64,000 bases of DNA from CAVSWT01 sp963731745 (lineage in GTDB: Bacteria > Bacteroidota > Ignavibacteria > Ignavibacteriales > Ignavibacteriaceae). This document shows, one piece after another, positions 38,421-47,024 of this stretch; position 1 is the first letter of the stretch, and each line of letters starts with the position of its first letter. The stretch lies in assembly GCA_963731745.1 (NCBI GenBank), contig CAVSWT010000023.1, forward strand, positions 148,641 through 212,640, in the 5' to 3' direction. The notes beneath the pieces were generated by a model, which saw only the letters and a program-made list of their open reading frames with translations, did no database searches and was not told where the DNA came from. The translations under genes were made by a program, and so were the position numbers.

Positions 38421-39608
38421 ATGCAAGTGCCGCTGTTGGATCTAAAAGCACAATACAATTCGTTAAAAAAAGAACTTGATGATGCTGTAATCAAAGTAGC
38501 CGAATCTCAATATTTTATACTGGGCCCGGAAGTCGAGAAGATGGAAAAAGCATTATGCGATTATTTAGGATGCAAACATGCAATTGGTGTTTCATCCGGT
38601 ACTGATGCACTTTTGCTGGCAATGATGGCATTGGATATTCAGCCGGACGATGAAGTAATTGTGCCCACCTATTCATTTTTTGCAACTGCCGGAACTGTTT
38701 CGCGGCTAAATGCCGTCCCGGTTTTTGTAGATAATGATCCAGTAACATTTAACATTGATCCCAAGAAAATTGAAGAAAAAATAACATCTAAAACTAAAGC
38801 TATAATTCCAGTGCACTTGTATGGACAAAGTGCAGAGATGGATGAAATAATTGCGATTGCGAAAAAACATAATTTGAAAGTTGTAGAAGATGCTGCCCAG
38901 GCAATAGGCACACAATATAAAAATGGAAAACATGTAGGAACAATTGGTGATATCGGCTGCTTTTCATTTTTCCCAAGTAAAAATTTGGGCTGCTTTGGTG
39001 ACGGCGGTTTAGTTACAACCAATGATGATGAATTGGCTGAAAAACTTTTTATCCAGCGGGTCCATGGCGCAAAACCAAAATATTATCATAAGATTATCGG
39101 CGGAAATTTTAGACTGGACGCAATACAGGCTGCGGTTATAAGTGTAAAGCTTCCTCATTTGGACAGCTGGTCGGAAAAAAGAAGACAGAACGCTCACACA
39201 TACACTAAATTATTTACCAAAGCCGGGCTTGCTGAAGAAGAAGGCAGAATATCATTTGACAGTAAAAATAAAGTGCTGCTGCCTAAAGCTGTATATGAAG
39301 GCCAAAAGTCAAATATCAAAAGTCAAAATTTTAATTACCACATTTATAATCAGTATATTATAAGAGTTGAGCAAAGAGACAAGCTCCGGGAATTTTTAAC
39401 TGCTAATAAAATAGGAACTGAAATTTATTATCCTGTTCCATTCCATTTACAGGAATGTTTCAGTAATCTTGGCTATAAAAAAGGAGAATTCCCGAATGCA
39501 GAAATGGCAGCAAATACATCTGTCGCATTACCAATTTATCCAGAATTGACTGAAGAACAATTAAGTTTTGTAGTTGATAAAATAAAAGAATTTTTAAAGA
39601 ATGATTGA
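38421..39608 (+). CDS. DegT/DnrJ/EryC1 PLP-dependent sugar aminotransferase
   Basis: 395 residues. VPLLDLKAQYNSLKKELDDAV opening, IGVSSGTDALLLAMMALDI, VVEDAAQAIGTQY, and the PLP-binding GDIGCFSFFPSKNLG with K187. It converts a nucleotide-linked keto sugar to an amino sugar. Residues about 295-305 (QKSNIKSQNFN, 39303-39335) form an in-frame insertion matching the intergenic AAAAGTCAAAT repeat, placed between VYEG and the conserved YHIYNQYIIRV strand. The frame is intact, so the enzyme may still be active. Confidence 0.93.
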   Translation: MQVPLLDLKAQYNSLKKELDDAVIKVAESQYFILGPEVEKMEKALCDYLGCKHAIGVSSGTDALLLAMMALDIQPDDEVIVPTYSFFATAGTVSRLNAVPVFVDNDPVTFNIDPKKIEEKITSKTKAIIPVHLYGQSAEMDEIIAIAKKHNLKVVEDAAQAIGTQYKNGKHVGTIGDIGCFSFFPSKNLGCFGDGGLVTTNDDELAEKLFIQRVHGAKPKYYHKIIGGNFRLDAIQAAVISVKLPHLDSWSEKRRQNAHTYTKLFTKAGLAEEEGRISFDSKNKVLLPKAVYEGQKSNIKSQNFNYHIYNQYIIRVEQRDKLREFLTANKIGTEIYYPVPFHLQECFSNLGYKKGEFPNAEMAANTSVALPIYPELTEEQLSFVVDKIKEFLKND

Positions 39609-39717
39609 ATTGATGAATTAGTGAATGTTTGATTGTTTGAATGTATGGATGAATGATTGAATGAAATTCTGAATAAATAAAAGTAAAAGTATCTTTTTAT
39701 TAAATTTAATTATTTGC
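39609..39717. repeat. GATTGAATGAATG tract, left bracket of second four-helix-bundle gene
   Basis: GATTGAATTGATGAATTAGTGAATGTTTGATTGTTTGAATG.. low complexity from the stop of the aminotransferase gene. The complementary-type tract lies on the other side at 40189-40250. Confidence 0.8.
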
Positions 39718-40188
39718 ATGAATCTTAAAGCAAAACAATACATAGAAAAGAATAAAAATATTAATAGAGGTTATAGAAAACTAGAAGTATGGCAGGAAGC
39801 TATTGAACTTTTTTCATATATAAATGAAAAATTACATTCTATTCCCAATGTGACTTTTAAGGTCAAAGGTCAAATAGAAGACTCAGCATTATCTGTATCT
39901 TCAAATATAGCTGAAGGGTATTGCAGAAGATTTTTAAAAGAAAATATTCAATTCAATTCATATGCGTTGTCATCACTAGGAGAAAATTATTCTCAAATAT
40001 TTGCTCTATTTAATGCGGTTATAATAGATGAAACATGGTTTGCCAAATATGACCGGAAACATTATTCTTTAGAAAACAAGTTGATCAAATTGAATAAAAC
40101 TAGTATTGAATATTTAAAAACAAATTATGATTGGAAGAATGATTATCAAATAAAAGAGATTGTCGAAAAGTATGAAGTATATAAATAA
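39718..40188 (+). CDS. Four-helix-bundle protein, longer variant
   Basis: 156 residues: YRKLEVWQEAIELFSYINEKLHSIPNVTFKVKGQIEDSALSVSSNIAEGYCRRFLKENIQFNSYALSSLGENYSQIFAL, the family's first two helices and the SSNIAEG turn being clear. It differs from the protein at 35384 (YHNG/QI..S..SI positions vary) and belongs to a different subgroup. It lies between the aminotransferase gene and fcl with inverted GAATG/CATTC low-complexity tracts on both sides. Function unknown. Confidence 0.88.
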   Translation: MNLKAKQYIEKNKNINRGYRKLEVWQEAIELFSYINEKLHSIPNVTFKVKGQIEDSALSVSSNIAEGYCRRFLKENIQFNSYALSSLGENYSQIFALFNAVIIDETWFAKYDRKHYSLENKLIKLNKTSIEYLKTNYDWKNDYQIKEIVEKYEVYK

Positions 40189-40250
40189 TCAAACAGACAT
40201 TCTTACATTCAATCACTCATTTTTCATTCAACCTTTCACTCAATCGTCTT
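40189..40250. repeat. CATTCAATCACTCA tract, right bracket of second four-helix-bundle gene
   Basis: Reverse complement reads GATTGAGTGAAAGGTTGAATGAAAAATGAGTGATTGAATG, matching the GATTGAATG family at 39609-39717. Thus the gene is enclosed by inverted low-complexity tracts. Confidence 0.8.
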
Positions 40251-40294
40251 GACACATAAATGTAATTTTAATTATAATAAAATAATCAGATGTA

Positions 40295-41275
40295 ATGAGC
40301 GATATTAGAAAAGACTGTAAAATGTACATTGCAGGCCACACTGGAATGGTTGGTTCTGCAATAAAAAGAAAACTGGAATCGGAAGAATTTAATAGGCTGA
40401 TTTTTAAGTCTTCATCAGAATTAAATTTAATAAGGCAGGATGAAGTAGAAAAATATTTCGAAACTGAAAAGCCGGAGGTGGTTATTATCGCGGCAGCAAA
40501 AGTCGGCGGAATATTAGCTAACAATACCTACCGTGCTGATTTCATTTACGATAACTTAATGATTGAAGCAAATATTATTAATGCAGCTTATAAATTCAAA
40601 GTTGATAAATTAATATTTCTCGGAAGCTCATGTATATATCCTAAGCTTGCCCCGCAGCCATTGAAAGAAGAATACCTTTTGTCTGATTATCTTGAAACAA
40701 CAAATGAGCCTTATGCAATTGCAAAAATTGCCGGTATAAAATTATGCGAGAATTATTATCTGCAGTATGGCTGCAACTTTTATTCAGCTATGCCTACCAA
40801 TCTTTATGGCATAAATGATAATTTTGATTTAAAAACATCTCACGTCCTACCGGCGTTAATTAGAAAATTTCATGAAGCTAAAATCAATAAGGATGAAAAT
40901 GTAACTTTGTGGGGAAGCGGAAATCCTTTGCGTGAGTTTTTATATGTAGATGATCTTGCCGATGGGATTTATTTTTTGTTAAATAATATTAATGCAGATG
41001 ATATTTACAAGCAGGGTATTACGCATTTAAATGTTGGCTCGGGTAAAGATCTAAAAATAATTGAGCTGGCAAATATAATTTCTGAAGTAGTGGGTTTTAA
41101 AGGAAAAATTATTTATGATTCAACAAAACCAGATGGAACCCCGCGAAAATTAATGGATGTAAGCAGAATGACAGAACTTGGATGGAAATATAAAACGGAA
41201 CTTCAAGAAGGCATTGAGCTTACATATAAGTGGTTCTTAAATAATTCAAATTTCAAAAATCAAAATTCAAAATAA
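40295..41275 (+). CDS. fcl: GDP-L-fucose synthase
   Basis: 326 residues, usual length. NADP-binding YIAGHTGMVGSAIKRKL, LGSSCIYPKLAPQPLKEEYLLSDYLETTNEPYAIAKIAGIKLCENY (S-Y-K catalytic set: GSSCIYP, NEPYAIAK), PTNLYGINDNFDLKTSHVLPALIRKFHEA, WGSGNPLREFLYVDDLADG. It converts GDP-4-keto-6-deoxymannose to GDP-L-fucose. Five bases separate it from gmd, which makes its substrate. The last residues (NNSNFKNQNSK) come from a TTCAAAAATCAAAATTC low-complexity run. Confidence 0.96.
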   Translation: MSDIRKDCKMYIAGHTGMVGSAIKRKLESEEFNRLIFKSSSELNLIRQDEVEKYFETEKPEVVIIAAAKVGGILANNTYRADFIYDNLMIEANIINAAYKFKVDKLIFLGSSCIYPKLAPQPLKEEYLLSDYLETTNEPYAIAKIAGIKLCENYYLQYGCNFYSAMPTNLYGINDNFDLKTSHVLPALIRKFHEAKINKDENVTLWGSGNPLREFLYVDDLADGIYFLLNNINADDIYKQGITHLNVGSGKDLKIIELANIISEVVGFKGKIIYDSTKPDGTPRKLMDVSRMTELGWKYKTELQEGIELTYKWFLNNSNFKNQNSK

Positions 41276-41280
41276 AAACT

Positions 41281-42409
41281 ATGAAGAAAGCTTTAATAAC
41301 AGGAATTACAGGACAGGATGGTAGTTACTTAACAGAAATTTTATTAGAAAAAGGTTATGAAGTTCATGGCATAATCAGAAAAAGCAGTTCTTTCAATACC
41401 GGTAGAATAGAACATCTTTATAAGGATCCGGAAATATTGAACAAGAAATTATTTCTGCATTATGGGGATGTTGTGGACACCAGTAACTTAAATCGAATAT
41501 TGGAAAAGATAGCACCTGATGAAATTTATAATCTTGCTGCACAAAGTCATGTTAAAGTTTCCTTCGAACTCCCGGATTATACCGGACAGGTTGATGCTTT
41601 AGGCACATTAAGATTTTTAGATGCAATCCGTGAAGTGGGTTTGAAAAAAGTAAAATTATACCAGGCTTCAACCAGCGAACTTTTTGGAAAAGTTCAGGAA
41701 GTTCCGCAGACAGAAAAAACACCTTTCTACCCGCGATCACCATACGGCGTTGCCAAGCTTTACGGATATTGGATAATTGTTAATTACAGAGAAGCGTATA
41801 ATTTATTTGCATGCAACGGAATTTTATTTAATCACGAGTCACCAAGACGCGGAGAAACATTTGTAACCAGGAAAATAACTCGTGCTGCAGCACGAATAGC
41901 TGCCGGCTTGCAGAACGATTTGCTGTTAGGAAACCTGGATGCAAAACGTGACTGGGGATTTGCGCCCTGAATACTGCGAAGGCATGTGGCGCATCCTTCA
42001 ATATAAAAATGCTGAAGATTTTGTACTGGCAACCGGGGAAACCAATACTGTAAGAAAATTTACCGAGCTTACATTTAAAGAATTGGGGATTGAAATTGAA
42101 TGGCGCGGCAAAAAAGAGAAAGAAAAGGGATATATCAAAAATATTGAATTAGACAAAGCAAAATCACTCATTGGCTTTAATACAAACACAAAAAATTATA
42201 GTCTAGATTTTTCCACTAAGCTTAAAAAGGGAATGCGGGTAGTAGATATTGACCCAACCTATTATCGCCCTACTGAAGTTGATTTATTGATAGGCAGTCC
42301 GGTAAAAGCAAAAAAGCTTCTTGGCTGGAAAGCCAAAACAAAATTTGAAGACCTGGTAAGTATAATGATAAAATCAGATATGGAAAAAGTATTAACTCGA
42401 GGTTATTAA
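41281..42409 (+). pseudogene. gmd: GDP-mannose 4,6-dehydratase, one frame change
   Basis: The N-terminal frame (ALITGITGQDGSYLTEILLEKGYEVHGIIRKSSSFNT, YNLAAQSHVKVSFELPDYT, SPYGVAKLYGYWIIVNYREAYN, RDWGFAP) meets a stop at 41968-41970. Removing one C from the CCC run near 41965 gives APEYCEGMWRILQYKNAEDFVLATGETNTVRKF and reads to 42409, about 376 residues, the full family length. It makes GDP-4-keto-6-deoxymannose for Fcl. The homopolymer shift makes a consensus error likely. Its 3' end is duplicated at 43499-43557. Confidence 0.88.
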
Positions 42410-42467
42410 TTTTAACCGGTGTTTTGAATTGGACAACTAAAAATTTTAGGGATCAAGTCGTACTTAC

Positions 42468-42705
42468 AAATGTTTTCCAAATCCGAACCCATCCCTACCC
42501 TTCCCTTAAAAATGGAAGGGGTTATTGCAGATAATAACTTTTAATTAGTAATTCCAACTCTTAAAAAATATTATGACTTTAAACTAATAGAACTGTCAGA
42601 ATGAAGATGTGAAGTCTAATTTGAAAACAAGTCTTTCCATTTTCAAGGGAAAGATTAGATAGGGTTTTTAACCTTCCGTAACCGCACCAAAAATACAAAT
42701 CATTA
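42468..42705. repeat. Repeat X, left copy (238 bp)
   Basis: Begins AAATGTTTTCCAAATCCGAACCC and ends CCGCACCAAAAATACAAATCATTA. About 85-90 percent matches the copy at 43269-43498. It contains an inverted repeat TCTTTCCATT-TTC-AAGGGAAAGA and a CCCTTCC..GGAAGGGG pair. Confidence 0.9.
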
Positions 42706-42707
42706 AA

Positions 42708-42740
42708 CTTATCGGCTGGAAAGCAAAAACAAAATTTGGA
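42708..42740 (+). repeat. Fragment of the gmd 3' region (part 1)
   Basis: CTTATCGGCTGGAAAGCAAAAACAAAATTTGGA resembles gmd at 42319-42351 (encoding LLGWKAKTKFE). The continuation is found 760 bases away at 43499. Confidence 0.75.
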
Positions 42741-42869
42741 GCAATAAATTGTTCCGCGATTGCAATTTTCATTTAACATAACAGAGATAATTAAAGGTTC
42801 GGAATTTATATTTTATTGCTCTATTAGACTAAAATTTAATTAGCTCTATAATTTATTTGAGTGCTCTAA

Positions 42870-43250
42870 ATGAGTTTAAATAAGAAAGCAGAACTTGCCA
42901 AAGTTGCAAAATCCACTTGCAGGGAATTACGAAATAACCCGACAAAAGCTGAAAGAATTTTATGGGAAGCTTTGCGCAGAAAAAATATTTGCAGCAAGAA
43001 ATTTTTAAGACAACATCCATTCTTTTATGATTTAAAAGGCAGCGAAAGTTTTTTTGTAGGAGATTTTTATTGCCATGAAGAAAAGTTAATTATAGAACTC
43101 GATGGGCGATATCATAAATATAAACTAAAACAAGATGAAGAGAGAACCAGTATTTTGAATTGTATTGGCTTACGAGTAATACGTTTTAAGAATGAGGAGG
43201 TTATAGATCATCTAGATTATGTTATGTCGGAAATAAGGAAGCATATCTGA
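42870..43250 (+). CDS. DUF559 (very-short-patch-repair-like) endonuclease-domain protein
   Basis: 126 residues. Family pattern: CRELRNNPTKAERILWEALRRK, FLRQHPF, FFVGDFYCHEEKLIIELDGRYHKYKLKQDEERTSILNCIGLRVIRFKNEEVI. The D-x(n)-ELDG-H layout fits a PD-(D/E)XK-type nuclease core (VGDFYC, IIELDG). These small proteins are scattered accessory genes of unknown role in this group. Enclosed by two copies of repeat X, within a split copy of the gmd tail. Confidence 0.88.
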   Translation: MSLNKKAELAKVAKSTCRELRNNPTKAERILWEALRRKNICSKKFLRQHPFFYDLKGSESFFVGDFYCHEEKLIIELDGRYHKYKLKQDEERTSILNCIGLRVIRFKNEEVIDHLDYVMSEIRKHI

Positions 43251-43268
43251 AAAAGTGAATCTACTCAT

Positions 43269-43498
43269 AAATGTTTTCCAAATCCGAACCCATCCCTTAA
43301 AAATGGAAGAGGTTATTGCAGATAATAACTTTAAATTATTAATTTCAACTCTTCAAAAAAAATTTTGATTTTAAATTAATAGAATTGTCAAAATGAAATA
43401 TGTGAAGTCATAATTGAAAACAAGTCTTTCCCTTCTCAAGGGAAAGATTAGATAGGCTTTTTAATCTTCCGTAACCGCACCAAAAATACAAGTCATTA
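43269..43498. repeat. Repeat X, right copy (230 bp)
   Basis: Direct copy of 42468-42705 with a perfect 10-bp hairpin TCTTTCCCTT-CTC-AAGGGAAAGA at 43425-43447, where the left copy has one mismatch. Together the copies bracket the DUF559 gene. Confidence 0.9.
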
Positions 43499-43557
43499 TA
43501 AGTATAATGATAAAATCAGATATGGAAAAAGTATTAACTCGAGGTTATTAATTTTAA
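43499..43557 (+). repeat. Fragment of the gmd 3' end (part 2), identical to gmd
   Basis: 59 bases identical to 42357-42415, covering the last codons and stop of gmd (SIMIKSDMEKVLTRGY). On the opposite strand the same bases encode the last residues of the CHAT protein (LKLITSS). Confidence 0.95.
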
Positions 43558-46500
43558 TTGACGTTTTCTTCTTATTACAAAAAATAGGATTACGAAGCCA
43601 AAGAAAATAATTAGCAGAACAAAAATTAAATACTTTGATACATATTTATGCTTTGGAATTATAATCTTATCAATGTTTCCAGATAGAACAAAGGCACTCC
43701 AAAAATAAGGGTTGGGGGAATATTTTTTAATGAAATCTATTTTCGCATATCTTAAAGCTTTTGATTTATTTAACCCCTGGTCTAACCTTTCGTAAAACAG
43801 CTGCATAAATTTAGAAGTATACTTATCATTTACCTCCCATAAAGAAACTACAATACTTTTTGAACCGGCTTCAAAGAAAGCTTTGGTCATCCCGATAATA
43901 CCTTCCGATTCATCAATCGTTCCTAACCCGGAATTGCATGAACTTAATACAACCAAATCACTATTTAATTTCAACTGTGAAATCTCTGAAGCTTCCAAAA
44001 ACCCATCATTGTCGGGATCGTAAGAGTTAGAAAAGAATATTAAAGGCTGCTTATTAAATAAAAATGAATGAGTTGAAAGATGAATTATTCTACTGAGACG
44101 CGCATTTTCCTTAAAGTTAGATTCCGTGGCTTCTTTTTCAGTAAGCACTTTATTGGAATTAAGCAGCTGACTAACTTCACTAATTTCTTCGCCGGAATAT
44201 TTTAAAGGCAACAGGGCTATATTTCTCGGCAAACCACCGCTCTCTTCCAGCAAGCCTCTTCGCTCCGAATATCCTTCCATCTTATTATTTATAGAAGGGT
44301 TGCCTACCACTAAAGCATTGCCGTTATTTTTTAAATTGTTCTGCTGCTGGTCAATGAAAACAGTAGCGGAAGGAGAGTAGGAAATATTGTAATCGTAAAT
44401 TAAAAATTGTTTGCCTGAATAATTATATGGGCTTTCACTTTCATCATAGTTGGTTACTAAAAATTCAAACGGTAGTGAAATCAATTCAACAGATGGAATG
44501 ATAATTATATCCTGATCTTTACTTAGATATTCAGCAGCCGGTTTAAATAATATTTTAAAAAGCTCATTAGCAGCTTTAGCATTAAAAGAAAATAAATCCT
44601 GGTTATAATAATTTCTTTGAACATCAAATTTATTGTTAAAGTAAGATGATATTTGTGAGATCTTTTGTTTAAGCGAATCTAATTTTATGTTGATTTGAAT
44701 TGCATTAAAATCATTTTTCGAAATAATAAAAATATAGGTGCTGTTATTTTCCGAATAGTATGAAATTATGGTTTCGTTCTTTAGAAGATGATGCTGGATT
44801 TCATTTTTACCAAGCGTATAATTAAAATTAAAATATTTTTTTAGAACCGGCTCTTTAGTAACCAATTCAATTTCCAACGATTTCAATTTATTTCTAACCG
44901 AGTCAATCTCCTCTTTAGAATATATTCCTGAATTTATAATCCAGTCATATTGGTATATATCGTTTAAAGTTTTTTCATCATCCACTAAAGAGCTGAATTT
45001 TAAATGATTCAAATTCTGCAGCATGTTTCGGGAGCGTGCCTTTTCTATTTCGTTGAAAGCTCTTTCATATTTTTTTTGCTTCAATAAAAAAATAATATAA
45101 TCATCATAAACATTTCTATTCCCAGCAAAGTAAGAAATTTGTATATCATTTTTTTGAAACATAGGCCGGGAAACATCTTCAATTATTTTTGCAGCAGATA
45201 AATAATATGACTCAGCACCTTCGTTTAAATTATGTTCAGCAAAAAGCTTTGCTAAAAAGTGGTATGCTTCAACTTTAATACTTATTTCATTTGCTCTATC
45301 GGCAAATTTTAATGCTGCCTCAAAATTATCTTTCGCTTTATTAAAATTATTTTCAAGTTTATTTATTTTACCTTCTAAAAGATATTTTACGGAAAATAAA
45401 TAATCCCAATTATGCTTTTGCGAAATCTGATTTAAAGTTTCTATATATTTTTTTGCTTCGGAAAGATTATTCTTGCTGATTAGAAGCTGTGTTAACCCTT
45501 CAATATTTGAAGATTCTGTAATGAAATCATCCGCTTCTTTAGCAGTCTTCATTCCACTGACAAAAAATTTCTCTGCAGAAACAAGGCTGTCCAGCTGAAG
45601 ATAAGTCATTCCTATTTTATAGTCCAAATCGGCAGTCAAGTAAGGATTATGATTAATTGCGCTAAAGTCTTTTGCTTGTTCAAATAACTTCAGAGCTGTA
45701 TTGTAATGATTAAGATTATAATTTAAAGTTCCGAGCCCGGAATTGATTCCGGATTGAAGGGAAAGATCCTTTATTTTTGAAGATATTTTTGATGCTTCTT
45801 TATAATAGTTCAACGCTTTAGCATAATCAGAAATGTTAGTATAAACATCGGCAAGACCGCGCAGATTAAATGCATGAGCTCTTTTATTTTCTCCGGCAAA
45901 TTCAATTCCCTGTTCATAATATTTAATAGCGGATTTATAATCAAACATTGTTTGGTAAATTTTTGCAATGTTGCTTGAAAGCAGTGATAGTCGAAGCACA
46001 TTCCCGATTTTTTCGTAAAGCTTATAGCTGGATAAATAATTTTCTTTAGATTCTATTAATTCATTAGTGTATGAATACGATACTCCTAATTCACTATGGG
46101 CGTATGCAGTAAGTTCAATATCATTAATGTTCTTTGCAATTTCTAAACCTCTGCTGAATTCTTTTCTTGCTGAAAAAACATCGCCGTTCACATCTTCAAT
46201 TAAACCAAGATTTATCCTGGCAGTAGCTTCATTTTGATTATCAAGCTGTTTAATTGATAGATTTAATGCTGAAGAGTAAAATGCCTCAGCTTTTTTATAA
46301 TCACCTGATAAAAAATTAAGTGAACCTTTTGCAAGAAGAACCGGAATATAAAATAAGTCATCTTTATTAATATTATCAGATAGAATATTTAGTATATCCA
46401 TTGCTTTTTCATAATCGTCAAGGTTGCGGTAAGCATAATATAAATTATAAAGCAAGAAATTATTTTTAGGATATTTCTTTAATCCATTTTCAAAATATTT

Positions 46501-47013
46501 TGCAGCATCTTCATATTTACCTTGCGCAGAGGCTGTTAAGCCTAATAAAAAATTATACTGCCGTTTACTGCTTTTAATTTTATCATTTATCAAACTTTCT
46601 AAAATAGTTAACTGGTTTGTTGCTCTAGCTGCAAAAACAAGTTCTTCATAATAAAAAAAGAAATGCGGATGAGAATCAATTATCGAAACAAGTGTATCAT
46701 ACATTGCTTCAAAGTTTTCTTCTTTTTTAAGGAATAAAGAATTAACAAAGCTTTTGGGGACTGAATTGGGAAGAGAAGAAAATAACTTTTTATAGTTTGC
46801 CGCCGCAGCTTTTTCAGAGTTAATTATTAATGATCTGCTATCGTTTATATAGGCGTCACTCCAGCCGTTGATTTTTATTTTTGAGATTAACGAATCGATA
46901 TTAGAGATGTTTAAAGCTGTGGAGACTTTAATTGCTTTTTCACTGCTGTTGGTTGAAAAAATAAAAGCAGAAACAATTAGTATTATTGATATGGAGATTT
47001 TTGTAAAAGACAT
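43534..47013 (-). CDS. Exported TPR-CHAT (caspase-like) protein
   Basis: 1159 residues. N-terminal signal/anchor (FTKISISIILIVSAFIFSTNSS), a long TPR array (about 150-680; units such as GKYEDAAKYFENGLKKYPKN and SDYAKALNYYKEASKISSKI), linker, CHAT domain (about 740-1110) and a C-terminal membrane segment (about 1130-1152; YLIFVLLIIFFGFVILFFVI) with a basic tail. The CHAT dyad is intact: H982 (IIHLSTHSF) and C1026 (VVLSSCNSG). Topology suggests the TPR and protease domains sit outside the cytoplasm. Third gene of an operon with an anti-sigma-like protein (11 bases upstream) and an ECF sigma factor. The last residues are encoded by the reverse of the duplicated gmd tail. Confidence 0.93.
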   Translation of the reverse strand: MSFTKISISIILIVSAFIFSTNSSEKAIKVSTALNISNIDSLISKIKINGWSDAYINDSRSLIINSEKAAAANYKKLFSSLPNSVPKSFVNSLFLKKEENFEAMYDTLVSIIDSHPHFFFYYEELVFAARATNQLTILESLINDKIKSSKRQYNFLLGLTASAQGKYEDAAKYFENGLKKYPKNNFLLYNLYYAYRNLDDYEKAMDILNILSDNINKDDLFYIPVLLAKGSLNFLSGDYKKAEAFYSSALNLSIKQLDNQNEATARINLGLIEDVNGDVFSARKEFSRGLEIAKNINDIELTAYAHSELGVSYSYTNELIESKENYLSSYKLYEKIGNVLRLSLLSSNIAKIYQTMFDYKSAIKYYEQGIEFAGENKRAHAFNLRGLADVYTNISDYAKALNYYKEASKISSKIKDLSLQSGINSGLGTLNYNLNHYNTALKLFEQAKDFSAINHNPYLTADLDYKIGMTYLQLDSLVSAEKFFVSGMKTAKEADDFITESSNIEGLTQLLISKNNLSEAKKYIETLNQISQKHNWDYLFSVKYLLEGKINKLENNFNKAKDNFEAALKFADRANEISIKVEAYHFLAKLFAEHNLNEGAESYYLSAAKIIEDVSRPMFQKNDIQISYFAGNRNVYDDYIIFLLKQKKYERAFNEIEKARSRNMLQNLNHLKFSSLVDDEKTLNDIYQYDWIINSGIYSKEEIDSVRNKLKSLEIELVTKEPVLKKYFNFNYTLGKNEIQHHLLKNETIISYYSENNSTYIFIISKNDFNAIQINIKLDSLKQKISQISSYFNNKFDVQRNYYNQDLFSFNAKAANELFKILFKPAAEYLSKDQDIIIIPSVELISLPFEFLVTNYDESESPYNYSGKQFLIYDYNISYSPSATVFIDQQQNNLKNNGNALVVGNPSINNKMEGYSERRGLLEESGGLPRNIALLPLKYSGEEISEVSQLLNSNKVLTEKEATESNFKENARLSRIIHLSTHSFLFNKQPLIFFSNSYDPDNDGFLEASEISQLKLNSDLVVLSSCNSGLGTIDESEGIIGMTKAFFEAGSKSIVVSLWEVNDKYTSKFMQLFYERLDQGLNKSKALRYAKIDFIKKYSPNPYFWSAFVLSGNIDKIIIPKHKYVSKYLIFVLLIIFFGFVILFFVIRRKRQLKLITSS

Positions 47014-47024
47014 TTAACACTTAT

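Noticed and set aside
35384..40188. Four-helix-bundle genes as 23S rRNA intervening sequences
   Set aside because: No rRNA sequence flanks any of the three copies; they lie between polysaccharide genes.
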